From positions 23,501 through 87,500 of the forward strand of contig CAUJNA010001249.1 of assembly GCA_963377175.1 (NCBI GenBank): a stretch of 64,000 nt of DNA. Reading direction: 5' to 3'. The notes under the pieces are model-generated. The model ran no database searches. It had not been told where the DNA came from and was given only the letters and a program-made list of their open reading frames with translations. The stretch comes from Effrenium voratum (Eukaryota > Sar > Dinophyceae > Suessiales > Symbiodiniaceae). Shown piece by piece: positions 1 through 9,890 of this stretch (the stretch's first letter is position 1; the number at the start of each line of letters is the position of its first letter). Position numbers and translations under genes: made by a program.

Positions 1-187
1 ATGCCTGGATGCATTAAAACAATACTGCCGCCTGCTGTGTGACACAAGTGGTACTAAGGTGACCGCCTGCATATGCGCCAGTCTCAGTGGATTGCCAGGG
101 TTGCAGCCAATGCATGTCAAACATGCGGTCTCCGCAGATAGACTCAAGGTTCTAATCCTGGCCACCCTCCACTTCCGCTCACTAGCA

Positions 188-1043
188 TGTCTCTGGTTGC
201 AGAAGCTGACGCATGCCTTGATTCCATCGAGGATATCGAGGACCTCACCCCGCCAATGGCCCCAGTGCCACCGCGCGGACGCTTCTCCTTCCCGCAGCCT
301 GCAAGAAGGCTTTGCACAGCTGCTTGACAAGTGGATGCGCCACCCAGAGCATCGCATTCGACTCAAATGCAATCAATCGCATGGGGCATCTTTGCAACTT
401 CCTGCTTGACATCCTTTGCATTTTGGGAGTGCACGGCATGACGTTTTGCATAGCACGCTTGCACTCCCTGTCAACTTTCTTCGTCGACTACCTTCGCATC
501 GACCCCCATTTGGACATGGACCGCATGCTTCAGAACCGCAAAGGCATTTCGGCAGGCTATCGCATGGCCGGCAAGTACCTGGCCATTATCCAGCCTTTCT
601 CCGCACTGTTGTCGAATGTCCAATTTCGCTCTAGGCACAGCATGCATACAAACATGCAACCATGCTTGGAATTGCTTCGCGAGTGGGAGGCATGCCTGAT
701 GATGGAGGACATAGCACTCACCATCCGCTCCAGCATCGCGTTGCTGGAGAGCATCAACTCCTATGTCCACATGCTTCCAATGCCCCGCAGCGCGCATTTC
801 TTGCAGTGGTCAGACAGGCACCACGAGTTGGCAGAGCTGGCCGACGAGTGGACTCAGCGCATGCCCAGCCCCTCGCAACCGGAGCCCAGCTCAGCTTCAG
901 CTTTTCCGCCAGGCCTGCCTGAGCCCGCATCGCAACGCCATGCACCGTACTGCATCAGGTTCCAGGCCGACAATTTTTACGATAAAGCATGCAAAGCAAC
1001 CCACGTGCGCAGCGTGCCAGATTGCACGGGGAATCAGGATTAA
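188..1043 (+). pseudogene. Unrecognised ORF with frameshift, retroelement-associated
   Basis: An open reading starts at ATG 188 with an acidic N-terminus (MSLVAEADACLDSIEDIEDL) and must change frame near 310 to continue into a long frame that runs to the stop at 1043. The second part is rich in Leu, Met and His and ends in a Pro/Ser-rich tail. I do not recognise a family. Its position just upstream of a proline-rich ORF and a tyrosine recombinase, all on the same strand, suggests it belongs to the same degraded retroelement, perhaps as a gag-like product. The codons are dominated by GCAT-containing words (Arg-Met, Ala-Cys, Cys-Met pairs), so part of the openness may be compositional. Confidence 0.3.
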
Positions 1044-1167
1044 AAGCATGCGCCGCAGACTTTTGCAGACTGTTTTTCCAACCCAAGGCGTGGACACTCC
1101 GCGGCATGCAGACATCGACCTCCTCACGTGAGCCTTGTTACGCTGATAGCATCGCATATGTTGCAGC

Positions 1168-2544
1168 ATGTCCAGCTGTCACGGTCGCACTACCCATTTC
1201 TTGCCCGTTTCAGCCTTTTTTCTGCCATACAGCAACAGTGCCCGCTTGTTACGCCTGCTTTGTCCAGCATCCCTCGCCATGGACTTGCAGCGCATGGTGG
1301 CGGAGAACCAGAACAATCCCGCATTCTTGCAGGAAATCATCCGCATGCTTGCGCAGACGCAGTCCGATGCAGGGTCGGTGCATCCAGAGGACGCATCCAA
1401 CGCACCGGGTCCATCCAACACCGACCTCCTCGATTTTTCGGACCCGCATGTTGCACCGACCCCCGAGCATGCATCCGCAACCGCGGAGCCCAAGTGCAAG
1501 GCAAAGCCAGCAAGCTTGCTCCGCCCAGACCCCCCGGAGCTCCCAGAAGACTGCATCCCAACGCATGCACCTGAGGTGAAGGAGTCCGAAGAAATCAGCA
1601 TGCCCGAGCCCCCGCATGTCAGGGCACCGTGGGCTCAGCTCACAGAAGAAGAGCGAGAAGAGCAGCTCGCCAGAGAGGAGCAGCCTGAGCACCCCTGGCA
1701 TGACCACATAGATGGCACGCCAGACGCTTTGCGCCGCAACCGCATAGATCCAGAACCAAAGCCCGCTGCAGAACCAGAGCCTGGACCCGCACCATGCATG
1801 TACAAGGCACCGCCCACGGGGGCCAAATTCCCTGCATGCCGACCGCTCGACACGCCGCATAATTGGCCACCACAGGAAGGCGACCCTCGCCATCAGCCGC
1901 CTCTGCATGGGTTCCCGTGGTCACACGACGGGTCCTATTGGGCAAACTACTGGCACCTCCGCGAGGTGCCCGACGAGGCTACCCGCTGGCATCCCGCCAC
2001 GCATTCCTACAGCATCGACCCAGCATATGCCGCCAACCAACGCATTGCGGCATACAGCATGCATCACCCCGGAAACCCGGGTGCAGGTTCCCGTCCAACG
2101 CCACTGCCCGAGATGCCAAAAAGGCAACAGCGGGCCGCATTTGTTCAGCAGCTGGAAGCATGCATACGCATCCCCTCGGTGCGTCTGCCCCGCACCATGC
2201 GTCGCATGGAGATGCAGGGCCGCGGACTACGCATGTTGTACCTCGATGACAACAACCGCATCAGCTGCTGCCTGCCATGTGCGCATGCCCTTACGATGCA
2301 GTGTGCGGTCAATACGTGGTCGACGCCGCCACGGATACGCATGACAGGCATCGCTGCAGCGGGTGTGTCGCGGACTCCCGCGATCTCAACCGCTGATGCA
2401 TTGCACGCATTCTATCGCATTTTGCATCAGCCCAACAGCATGGCATGCATGCAAGCTACCGCACTCCCTGCCGGGGCACGTACAGGCATTTGCCATGCAT
2501 CTCAACAGCAAGCCGGAAAAAAGGACATTCACCGTGCAAGTTGA
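1168..2544 (+). CDS. Proline-rich protein, gag-like candidate
   Basis: This is an uninterrupted frame of 458 codons; the likelier start is the ATG at 1279 (MDLQRMVAENQNNPAFLQEI), which opens a helical acidic segment. The middle (about 1500-1900) is a Pro/Glu/Ala/Lys-rich disordered region, followed by a Trp/His-rich stretch (HDGSYWANYWHLREVP) and a basic part near 2120-2250. The last hundred codons look less protein-like. No domain is recognised. It precedes a tyrosine recombinase on the same strand, so a structural (gag-like) role in a DIRS or Crypton-like element is an inference from order only. Confidence 0.4.
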   Translation: MSSCHGRTTHFLPVSAFFLPYSNSARLLRLLCPASLAMDLQRMVAENQNNPAFLQEIIRMLAQTQSDAGSVHPEDASNAPGPSNTDLLDFSDPHVAPTPEHASATAEPKCKAKPASLLRPDPPELPEDCIPTHAPEVKESEEISMPEPPHVRAPWAQLTEEEREEQLAREEQPEHPWHDHIDGTPDALRRNRIDPEPKPAAEPEPGPAPCMYKAPPTGAKFPACRPLDTPHNWPPQEGDPRHQPPLHGFPWSHDGSYWANYWHLREVPDEATRWHPATHSYSIDPAYAANQRIAAYSMHHPGNPGAGSRPTPLPEMPKRQQRAAFVQQLEACIRIPSVRLPRTMRRMEMQGRGLRMLYLDDNNRISCCLPCAHALTMQCAVNTWSTPPRIRMTGIAAAGVSRTPAISTADALHAFYRILHQPNSMACMQATALPAGARTGICHASQQQAGKKDIHRAS

Positions 2545-2725
2545 GTCATGTTTCCAGCAAGCCTCTCTAAACCAGGGTCGCATGCATCCGACTCTCCAGG
2601 TACGCACAGACCGACTTCTAGGTCCACATCCAGGCCTCCTCGAGGCCGCGTTACGCGCCTACACGCAGCAGGCATTCACGTGACGCGTTTGCATTCCATG
2701 CCACGGCATCTCTGCCAATGCCCCG

Positions 2726-4574
2726 TTGCGCAGGATCAATCTTTGCCACAGACACAATTTCCCCTCGGTCACGCCCATGCCATGGCGCGTTCGTGACCAC
2801 TGGGGGTCGGCATGGTCAGTGAAAAGGCCGCTCGATCAGGATGCCGACAGTGAAACGCAGGAGTCCCACAACTCGGAGCACCCCTTCATGAAGCCAACCG
2901 CAAAGCCGAAGCCGGCGCCAAAACTGAGGCCCCGTCATAGCATCCAGGACTTGCATTCCAGTCCGCATGCAACAGCAAGCAGCGCACCACACCCGCTTGC
3001 CGCCCAGCCACGTTCCGCTGAACATGCACCAACGCTAGCAACCGGTGCTCCGGTAGGCGTGCACATGTTGACGCATCAGCTTCGGCCCCCGCCCCCATTT
3101 AACCAGCCCAGAGCTCAGCCTGCACCAATCCTCGCCCGTGGAGGCCTGCCAGTGACACAGCCGTCACCTCTCTTCCCATGGTTTGCAGAGCATTGCCACC
3201 CGTTGCCACGACCGCCTTGCAGGCCGCAGCCCCGCAGCATTTGCCAGGCACCCAAACCGCATTCAGCACTCCGGCACGAACCAACTGCGGCACCTCTCAG
3301 CTCCGGTCCCTTAGACCTCAGGTCAAGGGCCCAGCCAGGACGGGCCGTGGCCCCTCGTTTCCGACAGGCCAAACTCGGTCCGCAAGCACAGAGCCAAGCC
3401 ACTCAGCGCGAGAAGTGCATTCAAGACTGGCAGGACCTGCTAGCACAAATTGGATCCTGCTCAATCACCTTTGTGGCCGCAGCTGCATCTCAGGACCCGT
3501 ACGCGGCCTTCGAGGCGTCGCTCCGTGCATACACACCGTCCACCATTCGGCGTGGGAGACTTGCTTCTCGTGCACCTAGTGGACCTTTTGCATGCCTGCG
3601 AAAACTCCAAGCTGGAAGACCGCAGCAGCGTACGCATAGCACCTCGACCCATGCTCAAAGCACTTTCTTGGCTTGCCCGCATAGGTCAAATTGAATCGTT
3701 AGCATCTCTTCTCTCCAACCCGCTGGCAAAAGCCTTCGCATCCCCTCAGCAGCCTCAGGAAAGAAAGGAGGCTCTGCCTCTGCCCCTGGCAATTCTAGCA
3801 TCCTGGGAGCGTAAAGTTTGTGCAGCCGACTGCACGCATAACCTGCGCATCACGCTGGGCGCGTTTCTCTTGGCGGCCCACACAAGCATGCGGTTTGGGG
3901 ACATTCAGCGTATCAAAATTAAAGAAATCAGTCTTACTCAGCATGCTCTGCGAGGATCATGCTGGGCGACAAAGACTACAAAACTAGGACAGCCTTGGGC
4001 ATGCACTCTGTTCGGCCTCACAGGACGCAGCGCACAATCCTCTTGGGTAATAAAATGGCTCGAGAGCCTTAGCGAAGCGGTCACTCAAAGTATTTCAGAG
4101 CCCTTCAGCTTGCCAGAGCCAGATTTCATCATGCCCGTGTAAACGCACCCTAAGTTCTCGGGCCCGCTTCCATACACGCAGGCCTTGTCGTTGCTGCGCT
4201 GGGCAGTGCAAGTCCCTTGGGAGCCTCGCACTTCAGCATGCCTCAACTCAGACGAGGCGCATGCATATACGCTGCACAGCCTAAAAGTGGCACTCTTGAG
4301 TGCTTCTGCCCAACTCCGCTTGCCAGAGGAGTCCAGACGCCAGCAAGGGCATCACCGCATTAATTCGGTGCAACTGTACAGCCGCGACGACACAATCGAA
4401 AGCCTCTGGGTGCAAGCACAAATCGCAGCCGCACTCATCCGAGGCTGGCGACCCACTCGCCCGCAATCCAGGGGAGGTCAGCATCCAGTCTTCGAGCCGC
4501 TATTCCGCGTTGATGCACAGCCCATCCCAGAGAGCATAAATTTGCTGGACCTTCCCACACCGCTCCGCATGTGA
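2726..4574 (+). pseudogene. Tyrosine recombinase of a DIRS/Crypton-like element, frameshifted
   Basis: The frame from 2726 begins Pro-rich and near 3400 enters an N-terminal SAM-like helical domain (QREKCIQDWQDLLAQIG, then AFEASLRAYTPSTIRR). The reading must move to the frame ending at 4142 near 3550 and again to the frame 4185-4574. In the second part LLAAHTSMRFGDIQRI matches the box carrying the first catalytic Arg. In the third, TLHSLKVALLSASAQL fits the HxxR/K box, followed by GHHR and by LYSRDD, which would hold the nucleophile Tyr. Such recombinases insert circular DNA intermediates of DIRS, Ngaro and Crypton elements. Two frame changes make an active product unlikely unless they are sequencing errors. 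Confidence 0.6.
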
Positions 4575-4590
4575 CCCAGAAGCATGGGCA

Positions 4591-4875
4591 GTGCAGGACA
4601 TTCAATCGTCAGACAGCTCCAGCGCACACGAATCAGGAGAAGAGTGCCCAGATGAAGCACCTCCTCCGCGATCATCGTTGGCACTCTGCTTGGTTCAACT
4701 CACTACCGGGGCAGCAGTGCATGCAGTACACAGCTCCCCGGAGCACCTGCAATCCGCTTTCTGTACAGCGTGCGGCCTGGGGATCCAGGTACCAGTGCAT
4801 CGCATTGATTATTTAGGTCAAGAGCACTTATGCAAGCATAACGCGTGCCAGCACGCATTCTCGCTTATGCCGTAA
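4591..4875 (+). CDS. Small Cys/His-rich ORF after the recombinase
   Basis: A 94-codon frame directly follows the recombinase. Its C-terminal half has Cys-x2-Cys (CTACGLG), a His, and then CKHNACQHAF, an arrangement that could bind zinc. The N-terminal half is Ser/Glu/Pro-rich. It may be a separate small protein or the zinc-binding tail of the recombinase ORF read in another frame. No family is recognised. Confidence 0.3.
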   Translation: MQDIQSSDSSSAHESGEECPDEAPPPRSSLALCLVQLTTGAAVHAVHSSPEHLQSAFCTACGLGIQVPVHRIDYLGQEHLCKHNACQHAFSLMP

Positions 4876-5040
4876 AAAAGTTGCACATGCAGGTGGGCGG
4901 CACGAGTGTTGGCGAGTGTGCAGACCCGCCCCCAGGCCGGGACGCCCGCAACGCGATCATTGTCGAGACCAGCATGCTGCCACCAGCTATTTTCTTGCTG
5001 ACTGACAGTATCTCAGACAAATCCTCCTCTTCGCCCAGCA

Positions 5041-5905
5041 TGGCGGACGCAGAGGAACAAGTGACATCGGCCGAGGCCATGCGCAATTTGCTGTCAAGCG
5101 CTCGGGCGCCAGACATGCTGGTTGAGCATATCCTTGGCCTGGGATTTGAAGACATTGCAGATTTCGCTCACGCTTACGCCGAGGCATCCGACCCCAGCAA
5201 GCCGCCGGACGGACCTCCATAGGGGGTCACAGATCCAGAGCACTCGATACCTGCGGCACGCATTAGGAGAGCTTTTGTCATGGCCAAGGCCTCCGCTTCG
5301 CAAGAATCCTTGGCCCTGACGCCAACAGCATCCGTGTCACATGCAGGACAGGTTTTGCCCGGGCCGCAGGCATCACCCGCAATCGCATGGGCAGAACATC
5401 TGCCCCCCAAGCTGAGCCCAGAAGTCGTGCAGGACTTAGTAGGTCCAGACAGCCAGTACCAAGAGGCCATGAAAGCACGTTCACATAAAGTGGCACGCAC
5501 CGAAGCACAGCTACTGACGCATGCATTCTTTGACGAAACCCCAGAAGTCAGCGTGGAGGGCAGAGCACTCACGGCTAGCTGGCTGCATCGCACTCAACTC
5601 ACGCCGGAAAAAACCATCAAATTGAAAGGACAGCTGCACGAGCTGCTCAAAGCAGGGAAGGTCAAGCGAAAACTTCTAGAGCAGGTTCTGGGCCTTCTCA
5701 TTTGGGCTACCAGTCTGAGCCCCGAACGCAGATCCTGGCCAGCGCCAGTGTACACAGACCTGCACTCGCCGCCAGGTTGCATGCTCTCTGTCCATGCGCG
5801 TTTGTGGTCATCTTTCCTTTCAGCAAAAGACGCCAAAGCTGCTCAGGTGCAGTGCATGGCATTTTTATGCCCTCTCTCTTTAGAGGGCGTTTCCCAAATG
5901 GATTC
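5041..5905 (+). pseudogene. 5' part of a second DIRS-like ORF with RT thumb/RNase H-like segment, truncated
   Basis: An ORF starts at ATG 5041 (MADAEEQVTSAEAMRNLLSS) and stops at 5222; the same reading resumes just after in another frame (DPEHSIPAARIRRAF) and runs to about 5905. The final 110 codons contain KLKGQLHELLKAGKVKRKLL, then LEQVLGLLIWATSLSPERRS and PVYTDLHSPPG, which resemble the segment linking reverse transcriptase to RNase H in DIRS-type elements. No RT active-site YxDD box is present, so the RT core has been lost. Coding-like sequence ends at the hairpin at 5869-5888, where the viral block may begin. Confidence 0.45.
5869..5901. repeat. Hairpin and candidate left terminus of the viral element
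   Basis: GCCCTCT and AGAGGGC form a 7-bp stem at 5869-5888. The 30 bases from 5872 match 28 of 30 bases at 28412-28441, and therefore also the inverted copy ending at 28901. This makes 5872 and 28901 inverted, outward-facing related ends about 23 kb apart, as expected for terminal repeats, but similarity fades after about 30 bases and no target-site duplication is evident. Confidence 0.4.
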
Positions 5906-5926
5906 TAGTTTATCCCTGAAAACTCT

Positions 5927-5958
5927 GGGAGCGCAGTGCTGTACAGCACTGCACTCCC
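5927..5958. repeat. 32-bp near-perfect palindrome
   Basis: GGGAG, one unpaired base and GCAGTGCTG are mirrored around a TA centre by CAGCACTGC, one unpaired base and CTCCC. It sits at the start of the 64-bp repeat block upstream of the ATPase gene. Confidence 0.7.
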
Positions 5959-6110
5959 GGACTCGCCGCCCGGATTGCGCGGAAAACACCGGCAGTGCGT
6001 CGGTACACACCGATGCACTCCCGGACTCGCCGCCCGGATTGCGCGGAAAACACCGTCAGTGCGTCGGTACACACCGATGCACTGACAGACTCGCCGCCCG
6101 GCTTCCCGGC
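5951..6110. repeat. 64-bp tandem repeat, about 2.5 copies, each with a hairpin
   Basis: Copies start at 5951, 6015 and 6079 (exact 64-bp spacing). Each unit contains CAGTGCGTCGGT, loop ACAC and the complementary ACCGATGCACT; in the second full copy (6055-6086) the stem extends to 14 bp. The block lies directly before the first viral gene. Confidence 0.75.
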
Positions 6111-6136
6111 TTTGAACTCGGCAAGTAAAACAAAGC

Positions 6137-6929
6137 ATGGGAAAGAGCAAGCTTTTCCCCACGCCAGAATACAGCAGCAAGCAGCCCTCGGACCCCGTGG
6201 TGCCCCTGGTCCCGTGCACGGGCATTTTCCTCGGACCTTCCAAATCGGGCAAAACCGTGACTCTGATCAGCCTGATTCTGGAGCAGTATCGCGGCGTGTT
6301 TGAGAGAATCTACATCTTTCAGTCCGTCCATTGACATCGACGACGGCTGGATTCCCGTCAAGAAGTACATCGAGGAGGACTTGGGGGTGAACACCGAACG
6401 AGAGCAAGCCTACTGGGAGGACTGGGACGAGGCGGCGCTGCGGCGCATCATCCAGCAGCAGCGCAAGATCACCGAGGCGTCCAAGAAGTTGGAGATGAAG
6501 AAACTGTATCAGGTGCTGGTCATCCTGGACGACCTAGCGGACGTGCCTCAGCTCCACAGACCCAACGGCGCCCTGGACACTCTCTTCATCAGGGGCCGGC
6601 ACCTCCAAATCAGCACCTGGGTATCGTCCCAGAAGCTACGGCTCATCAGCGCAGCCGTGCGGGTCAACCAGCAATTCCTCTGCTGCTGGAGGCTGCGCAA
6701 CCAGCACGAGCTGGACGCCGTGGTGGAGGAGCTCAGCGCCCTGCTGCCGAAGGAGCAGCTCTACCAGTAGTACGAGCAGGCGACGCGGGAACCTTACAGC
6801 TTCCTTTTCGTCTACTACCTGAAGCCGAGGAATGAAATGTTCTTCAAGCGCTTTGAAGAGCGTTTCGCACTTGAAAAAGACGCCGATGGGAGCGGCGCTC
6901 AGCTACCTGGGCCAGAAGCTGTTCGCTAG
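6137..6929 (+). pseudogene. A32/FtsK-HerA-type genome packaging ATPase, frameshift plus in-frame stop
   Basis: The N-terminal frame from ATG 6137 carries a Walker A motif GPSKSGKT at residues 33-40. The reading must shift near 6330; the next frame carries Walker B in LVILDDLADV (about 6526), and a sensor-like QISTWVSSQKLR. A TAG at 6768-6770 interrupts it, yet the same frame continues with YEQATREPYSFLFVYYL, a typical conserved C-terminus of these ATPases, until TAG 6927-6929. The enzyme would pump viral DNA into preformed capsids. It is the first gene of the + strand morphogenesis block. The stop and frameshift suggest inactivation, or sequence error. Confidence 0.75.
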
Positions 6930-7035
6930 CTCCACACTGATCAGCGCACGGTGCGAGAATATCTCCTGCTGCACCTCCGTCGCAGCCGTCCACCCGCCCA
7001 TCATCCGTCGGACGGGCGGGTTCCTACAGAAAAGG

Positions 7036-7778
7036 ATGACGACGATCTACGTGGACAGCCGCAAGAGAGTGGCCGGCTCGGACAGCGACTTTGAGGTGGA
7101 CCTGGGAGAGTCCCTGCACTTGCAGAGCGACGCCCGGCTCGCCGTCTACAAGATCCGCCTGGCCGACAGCTTTTTGTCCACGGACCGGGGCCGCTACCTC
7201 TACTGGTTCGACGCCGCGCTGGGCACGCTGAACTGGGCGTTGTTGCCCGAGGGCGCGTACACTGGCGCACGGCTGGCCGCCTGGATCAGCTCCAACTTTG
7301 CCACCGCCACCTACGGCGAGACCACAAACAGCCTGAGCGTTGCCTACGACGGCAACCGGCTGATCCTGAACGACCTGGAGCTGCGCCAGCAATTCCCAGA
7401 TGCCGCGGACTACCCCTCCGCGCCGGCCGCCTCTCAGACCAAGCCCTTCAGCATCGACCACATGCTCGGCCCGAGCTTCGTCTCAGGCGGGCAGCAGGTC
7501 TTCGAATTTCTCAAAATGATGGCGCACAACGAGGTCTACCTGCGCTGCGCCCAGCTGGCCAACGCCAGCAGAGAGCTGGGCAACCTGGGCGACGACATCC
7601 TCTCCAAGATCACGCTGAAGAGCGGAGTGGGCACCATTGTGGAGACGGGCTCAGACGACGGGCACTTCATGGCACTCAGGGGCCCGGTTACCCTGAGGCA
7701 CATGCGCTTCCGCCTGGCAACGTCGTCCGGCTTCGCGGGTCGTCTTTGTCCTTCGTGTTGTATCTTGACCACGTATAA
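7036..7778 (+). pseudogene. Penton-like minor capsid protein, frameshift near the C-terminus
   Basis: ATG 7036 starts MTTIYVDSRKRVAGSDSDFE, a hallmark N-terminus of PLV and virophage minor capsid (penton) proteins: residues in a YVDSRxR context followed by a beta-rich domain (AVYKIRLADSFL, YLYWFDAALG, EGAYTGARLAAWI). The frame is open well past the expected end, but the last strand makes better sense after a shift near 7690-7735, giving a tail that ends LSFVLYLDHV with TAA at 7776-7778, four bases before the next ATG. The protein would sit at capsid vertices with the double-jelly-roll MCP. An upstream in-frame ATG at 6888 gives a small extension I consider unlikely. Confidence 0.7.
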
Positions 7779-7781
7779 TAA

Positions 7782-8151
7782 ATGGAGCCAACCGAACACG
7801 AGGCGGCGCAAGAGGCGCAAGAGGCGCAAGAGGTGCAGGACGCTGCGCCGCACGCTGCGCCGGACGCTGCGCCGGAACCGAAACGGCGGGGCGCCCCCTG
7901 GGAGCAAGAACAAACCCAAGCAGGACGTGCCTACTGAGCCGGCTGCTCCAAAGCGCAAGCCAAAGCCGGTTGAGACGCCGGTTGAGGCACCGGTTGAGAC
8001 GCCGGCGGAGGCACCGGCTGAGGCACCGGCTGAGGCACCGGCTGCACCGGAGCCGCCTCAGCTCACAAGAGAGCAGCAGCGCGCCCTGCGCATGCTGGAG
8101 AGGCAGTCCGCTTATGACCGGCTGACCACAGGCGCAAGCGTACTGGTATAA
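7782..8151 (+). pseudogene. AT-hook-like, Pro/Glu/Ala-repeat protein, frameshifted
   Basis: ATG 7782 opens MEPTEHEAAQEAQEAQEVQD in a frame that stops at about 7935. After a one-base shift near 7890 the reading continues with GAPPGSKNKPKQ, which together with the preceding Lys-Arg-Arg resembles an AT-hook (RGRP-PGSKNK type), then a run of PVETPVEAP and AEAPAEAP repeats and a helical C-terminus (LTREQQRALRMLERQ). AT-hook proteins bind the minor groove, so a DNA-binding or core protein role is plausible. It sits between penton and two putative virion genes. The start is supported by the TATAATAAATG context at 7773-7784. Confidence 0.5.
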
Positions 8152-8158
8152 AGGCAAG

Positions 8159-8448
8159 ATGATGTCGATTGAACCTCGCAACGAGCCGCGGATGCTCCGG
8201 TGGTTCCGCAAACGTACCCCAGTTACAACTTGCAGCCGCTGCTGCTGAAGCGCTACCGAGAACTGGAGGAGGCGCGGGCCTTCAACAACTGGCTGGGCGA
8301 GCGCAGGCAGGCGCAGGAGGGCCAGCGGCACCTGGACGACGTGAGCCGGCTGACGGAGGCCGTGCACCGCCAGGTACCCCAGCTGCGCTACGCGCGGGCC
8401 GAGCGCCGGGGCGTGGAACGGGCGGCGGACGAAGTTGCGCAACAGTAA
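8159..8448 (+). pseudogene. Small virion-block protein, unknown function, frameshift near start
   Basis: Two adjacent ATGs at 8159 and 8162 follow a TATAAA (8148-8153). Their frame must shift near 8190 to enter the frame containing PQTYPSYNLQPLLLKRY and a long charged helix (RELEEARAFNNWLGERRQAQ) that ends with TAA 8446-8448. This stop directly abuts the next ATG (TAAATG). The helical, Arg/Gln-rich nature and position between penton and MCP genes suggest a minor virion protein, but no family is recognised. Confidence 0.5.
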
Positions 8449-9663
8449 ATGAAGGCACTTCGGGCGCACGGCTTCAACCAGCGCCCGCGCTTTGAGCAGG
8501 TGGTGGGCTACCTGGAGCGGAACGAGCCGCTGCCCCTGGACCAGCCGGACCGCAAGGCCACCTCGTTCATCACAAGCCACTTCTACCTGGACGATTTTGT
8601 GCAGTCCAGCGAGGACCCCCCCCAACCCCAGCCTCTGCAGCACACGCCCCTGCAGGCAATTCCCGAGGAAGGCTTCCGCACTCCCGCAGAGGCCACGGAC
8701 GAGGACGTGCGCCTTGCGCGGAGGTACCAAGGAAACCGCTTCGGCGAGGACGACCTTGCAGGAGACCCGGAGGCCGACGCGCTGGCCAGCAACGGTCAGG
8801 GGCCGCCCTCCATCACGGGCCGTTTGCGCAGCGCTGCAGACGGCGCACAGGCGGCAGCGGACCTCGTAGGCGCAGGGGCCGCGGGGCTCGCAGCCGCGCA
8901 GGCCTTCCGCTCTCAGCTGCCCCAGGACGCAGCGGAGTACGTGCGCCTGAACGTGCTGCCCCGCCCGGGCCCGGCGCAGCCGCCTCCGCAGATCATCGGC
9001 CGGCCCAGTGACGTGGAGCGCCTCCTGGACGAGGCGGGGCAGCGCGCGCAGGAGGTGGAGCGCGGCGCGGAGGCAATAGAGGAGACGGCGGCCGTGGCAG
9101 CGGAGGAGGGCGAGGTGGCCGTTGCCGCCGAGGGCGTGGGCGGAGCCTTTGGGTACCTGGGGGGCCTGGCGGAAGGAGCAGCAGCCCTGGCGCCCACCGC
9201 GGGCGAGGTTGCTGGAACGTTGGCTGGCGCGGCGGGAGTTGGCGCGGCGGCACGGCTGGGTTGGCCGTTGGCTCGCGGGCGGCGCAGCCTACGGCCTGGC
9301 CCGCGGCACGGGCTGGGTCCTCGAGAACACGCTCTTCCGGCCCCAGCAGGGCAGCGAGGACGCGGCCGTGCAGGACGTCCGGTCCGCCAACGGCATGACC
9401 GACGCCACGCAGCCTCAGCACTTCTCGCTGCGCTCAGGCAGCAGCACTTCAGGCAGCCCCGCAAGCAGCCGCGCCTCCTCGCAGTCCGGCTTCCGCGTGC
9501 AGGCGCAGTCCAACAACACGCCGCGCCCCTTCTCCTGGGGCCTGAACCCCGTGGCCCTGCCCCAGTCCCAGAGCTCGCGGCGAGCTCCAGTTCCGGGCAG
9601 TCACGCCGGAGCCTGCCTCCGCCCAGCTTTGACCAGCTGGCGCGAGACATTGAGGCTGCTTAA
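8449..9663 (+). pseudogene. Ala/Gly-rich putative minor virion protein, frameshifted
   Basis: ATG 8449 (MKALRAHGFNQRPRFEQVVG) immediately follows the previous stop. The N-terminus ends in TSFITSHFYLDDFV; the centre (8820-9240) is an Ala-rich, low-complexity helical or membrane-interacting region (AADLVGAGAAGLAAAQAF). Near 9270 the coding signal moves to another frame (GTGWVLENTLFRPQQGSEDA, then a Ser-rich tail), and near 9580 back to the first frame, ending PPPSFDQLARDIEAA. Ala/Gly-rich proteins next to the MCP are usual in PLVs and adenovirus-like viruses (internal, membrane-lytic or scaffold roles), so a virion protein is inferred. Two compensating frame changes keep the overall length near 405 residues. 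Confidence 0.5.
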
Positions 9664-9669
9664 AAAAAA

Positions 9670-9850
9670 ATAAAAACCCTCCTCCTCGGGGAGAGTTTTT
9701 TCTGCACGGTTTTGCGCTGCAAAATGCTATTAGTCTAGGCCGTATATGAATATACACCCTGGACTAATAGCTTTTTTGCACGATTTTGCGCTACAAAACG
9801 CCATTCTTACAGGCCGTACATCTATGTACACCCTAGAAGAATAGCATTTT
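9670..9850. terminator. Two tandem stem-loops with compensatory changes between virion gene and MCP gene
   Basis: Hairpin 1 pairs GCTATTAGTC (9726-9735) with GACTAATAGC (9762-9771) and has an inner stem GTATAT/ATATAC. Hairpin 2 pairs 9800-9809 with 9836-9845 (GAAGAATAGC) with an inner stem GTACAT/ATGTAC. Both inner stems are perfect although their sequences differ. Each is preceded by a TGCACGxTTTTGCGCT block. They follow the stop at 9663, so 3'-end formation by hairpin, as known in mimivirus-type viruses and virophages, is a reasonable guess. Confidence 0.6.
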
Positions 9851-9877
9851 CCTTCGCCGTACGAGTCAAAATGCGTG

Positions 9878-9885
9878 TATATAAA
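9878..9885 (+). promoter_or_regulatory. TATATAAA box just before the MCP start codon
   Basis: TATATAAA lies five bases upstream of the MCP ATG. Similar A/T boxes hug other + strand viral starts (TATAATAAATG at 7773, TATAAA at 8148), implying very short leaders or an ATG-proximal late promoter as in some large DNA viruses. Confidence 0.4.
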
Positions 9886-9890
9886 CAAGC

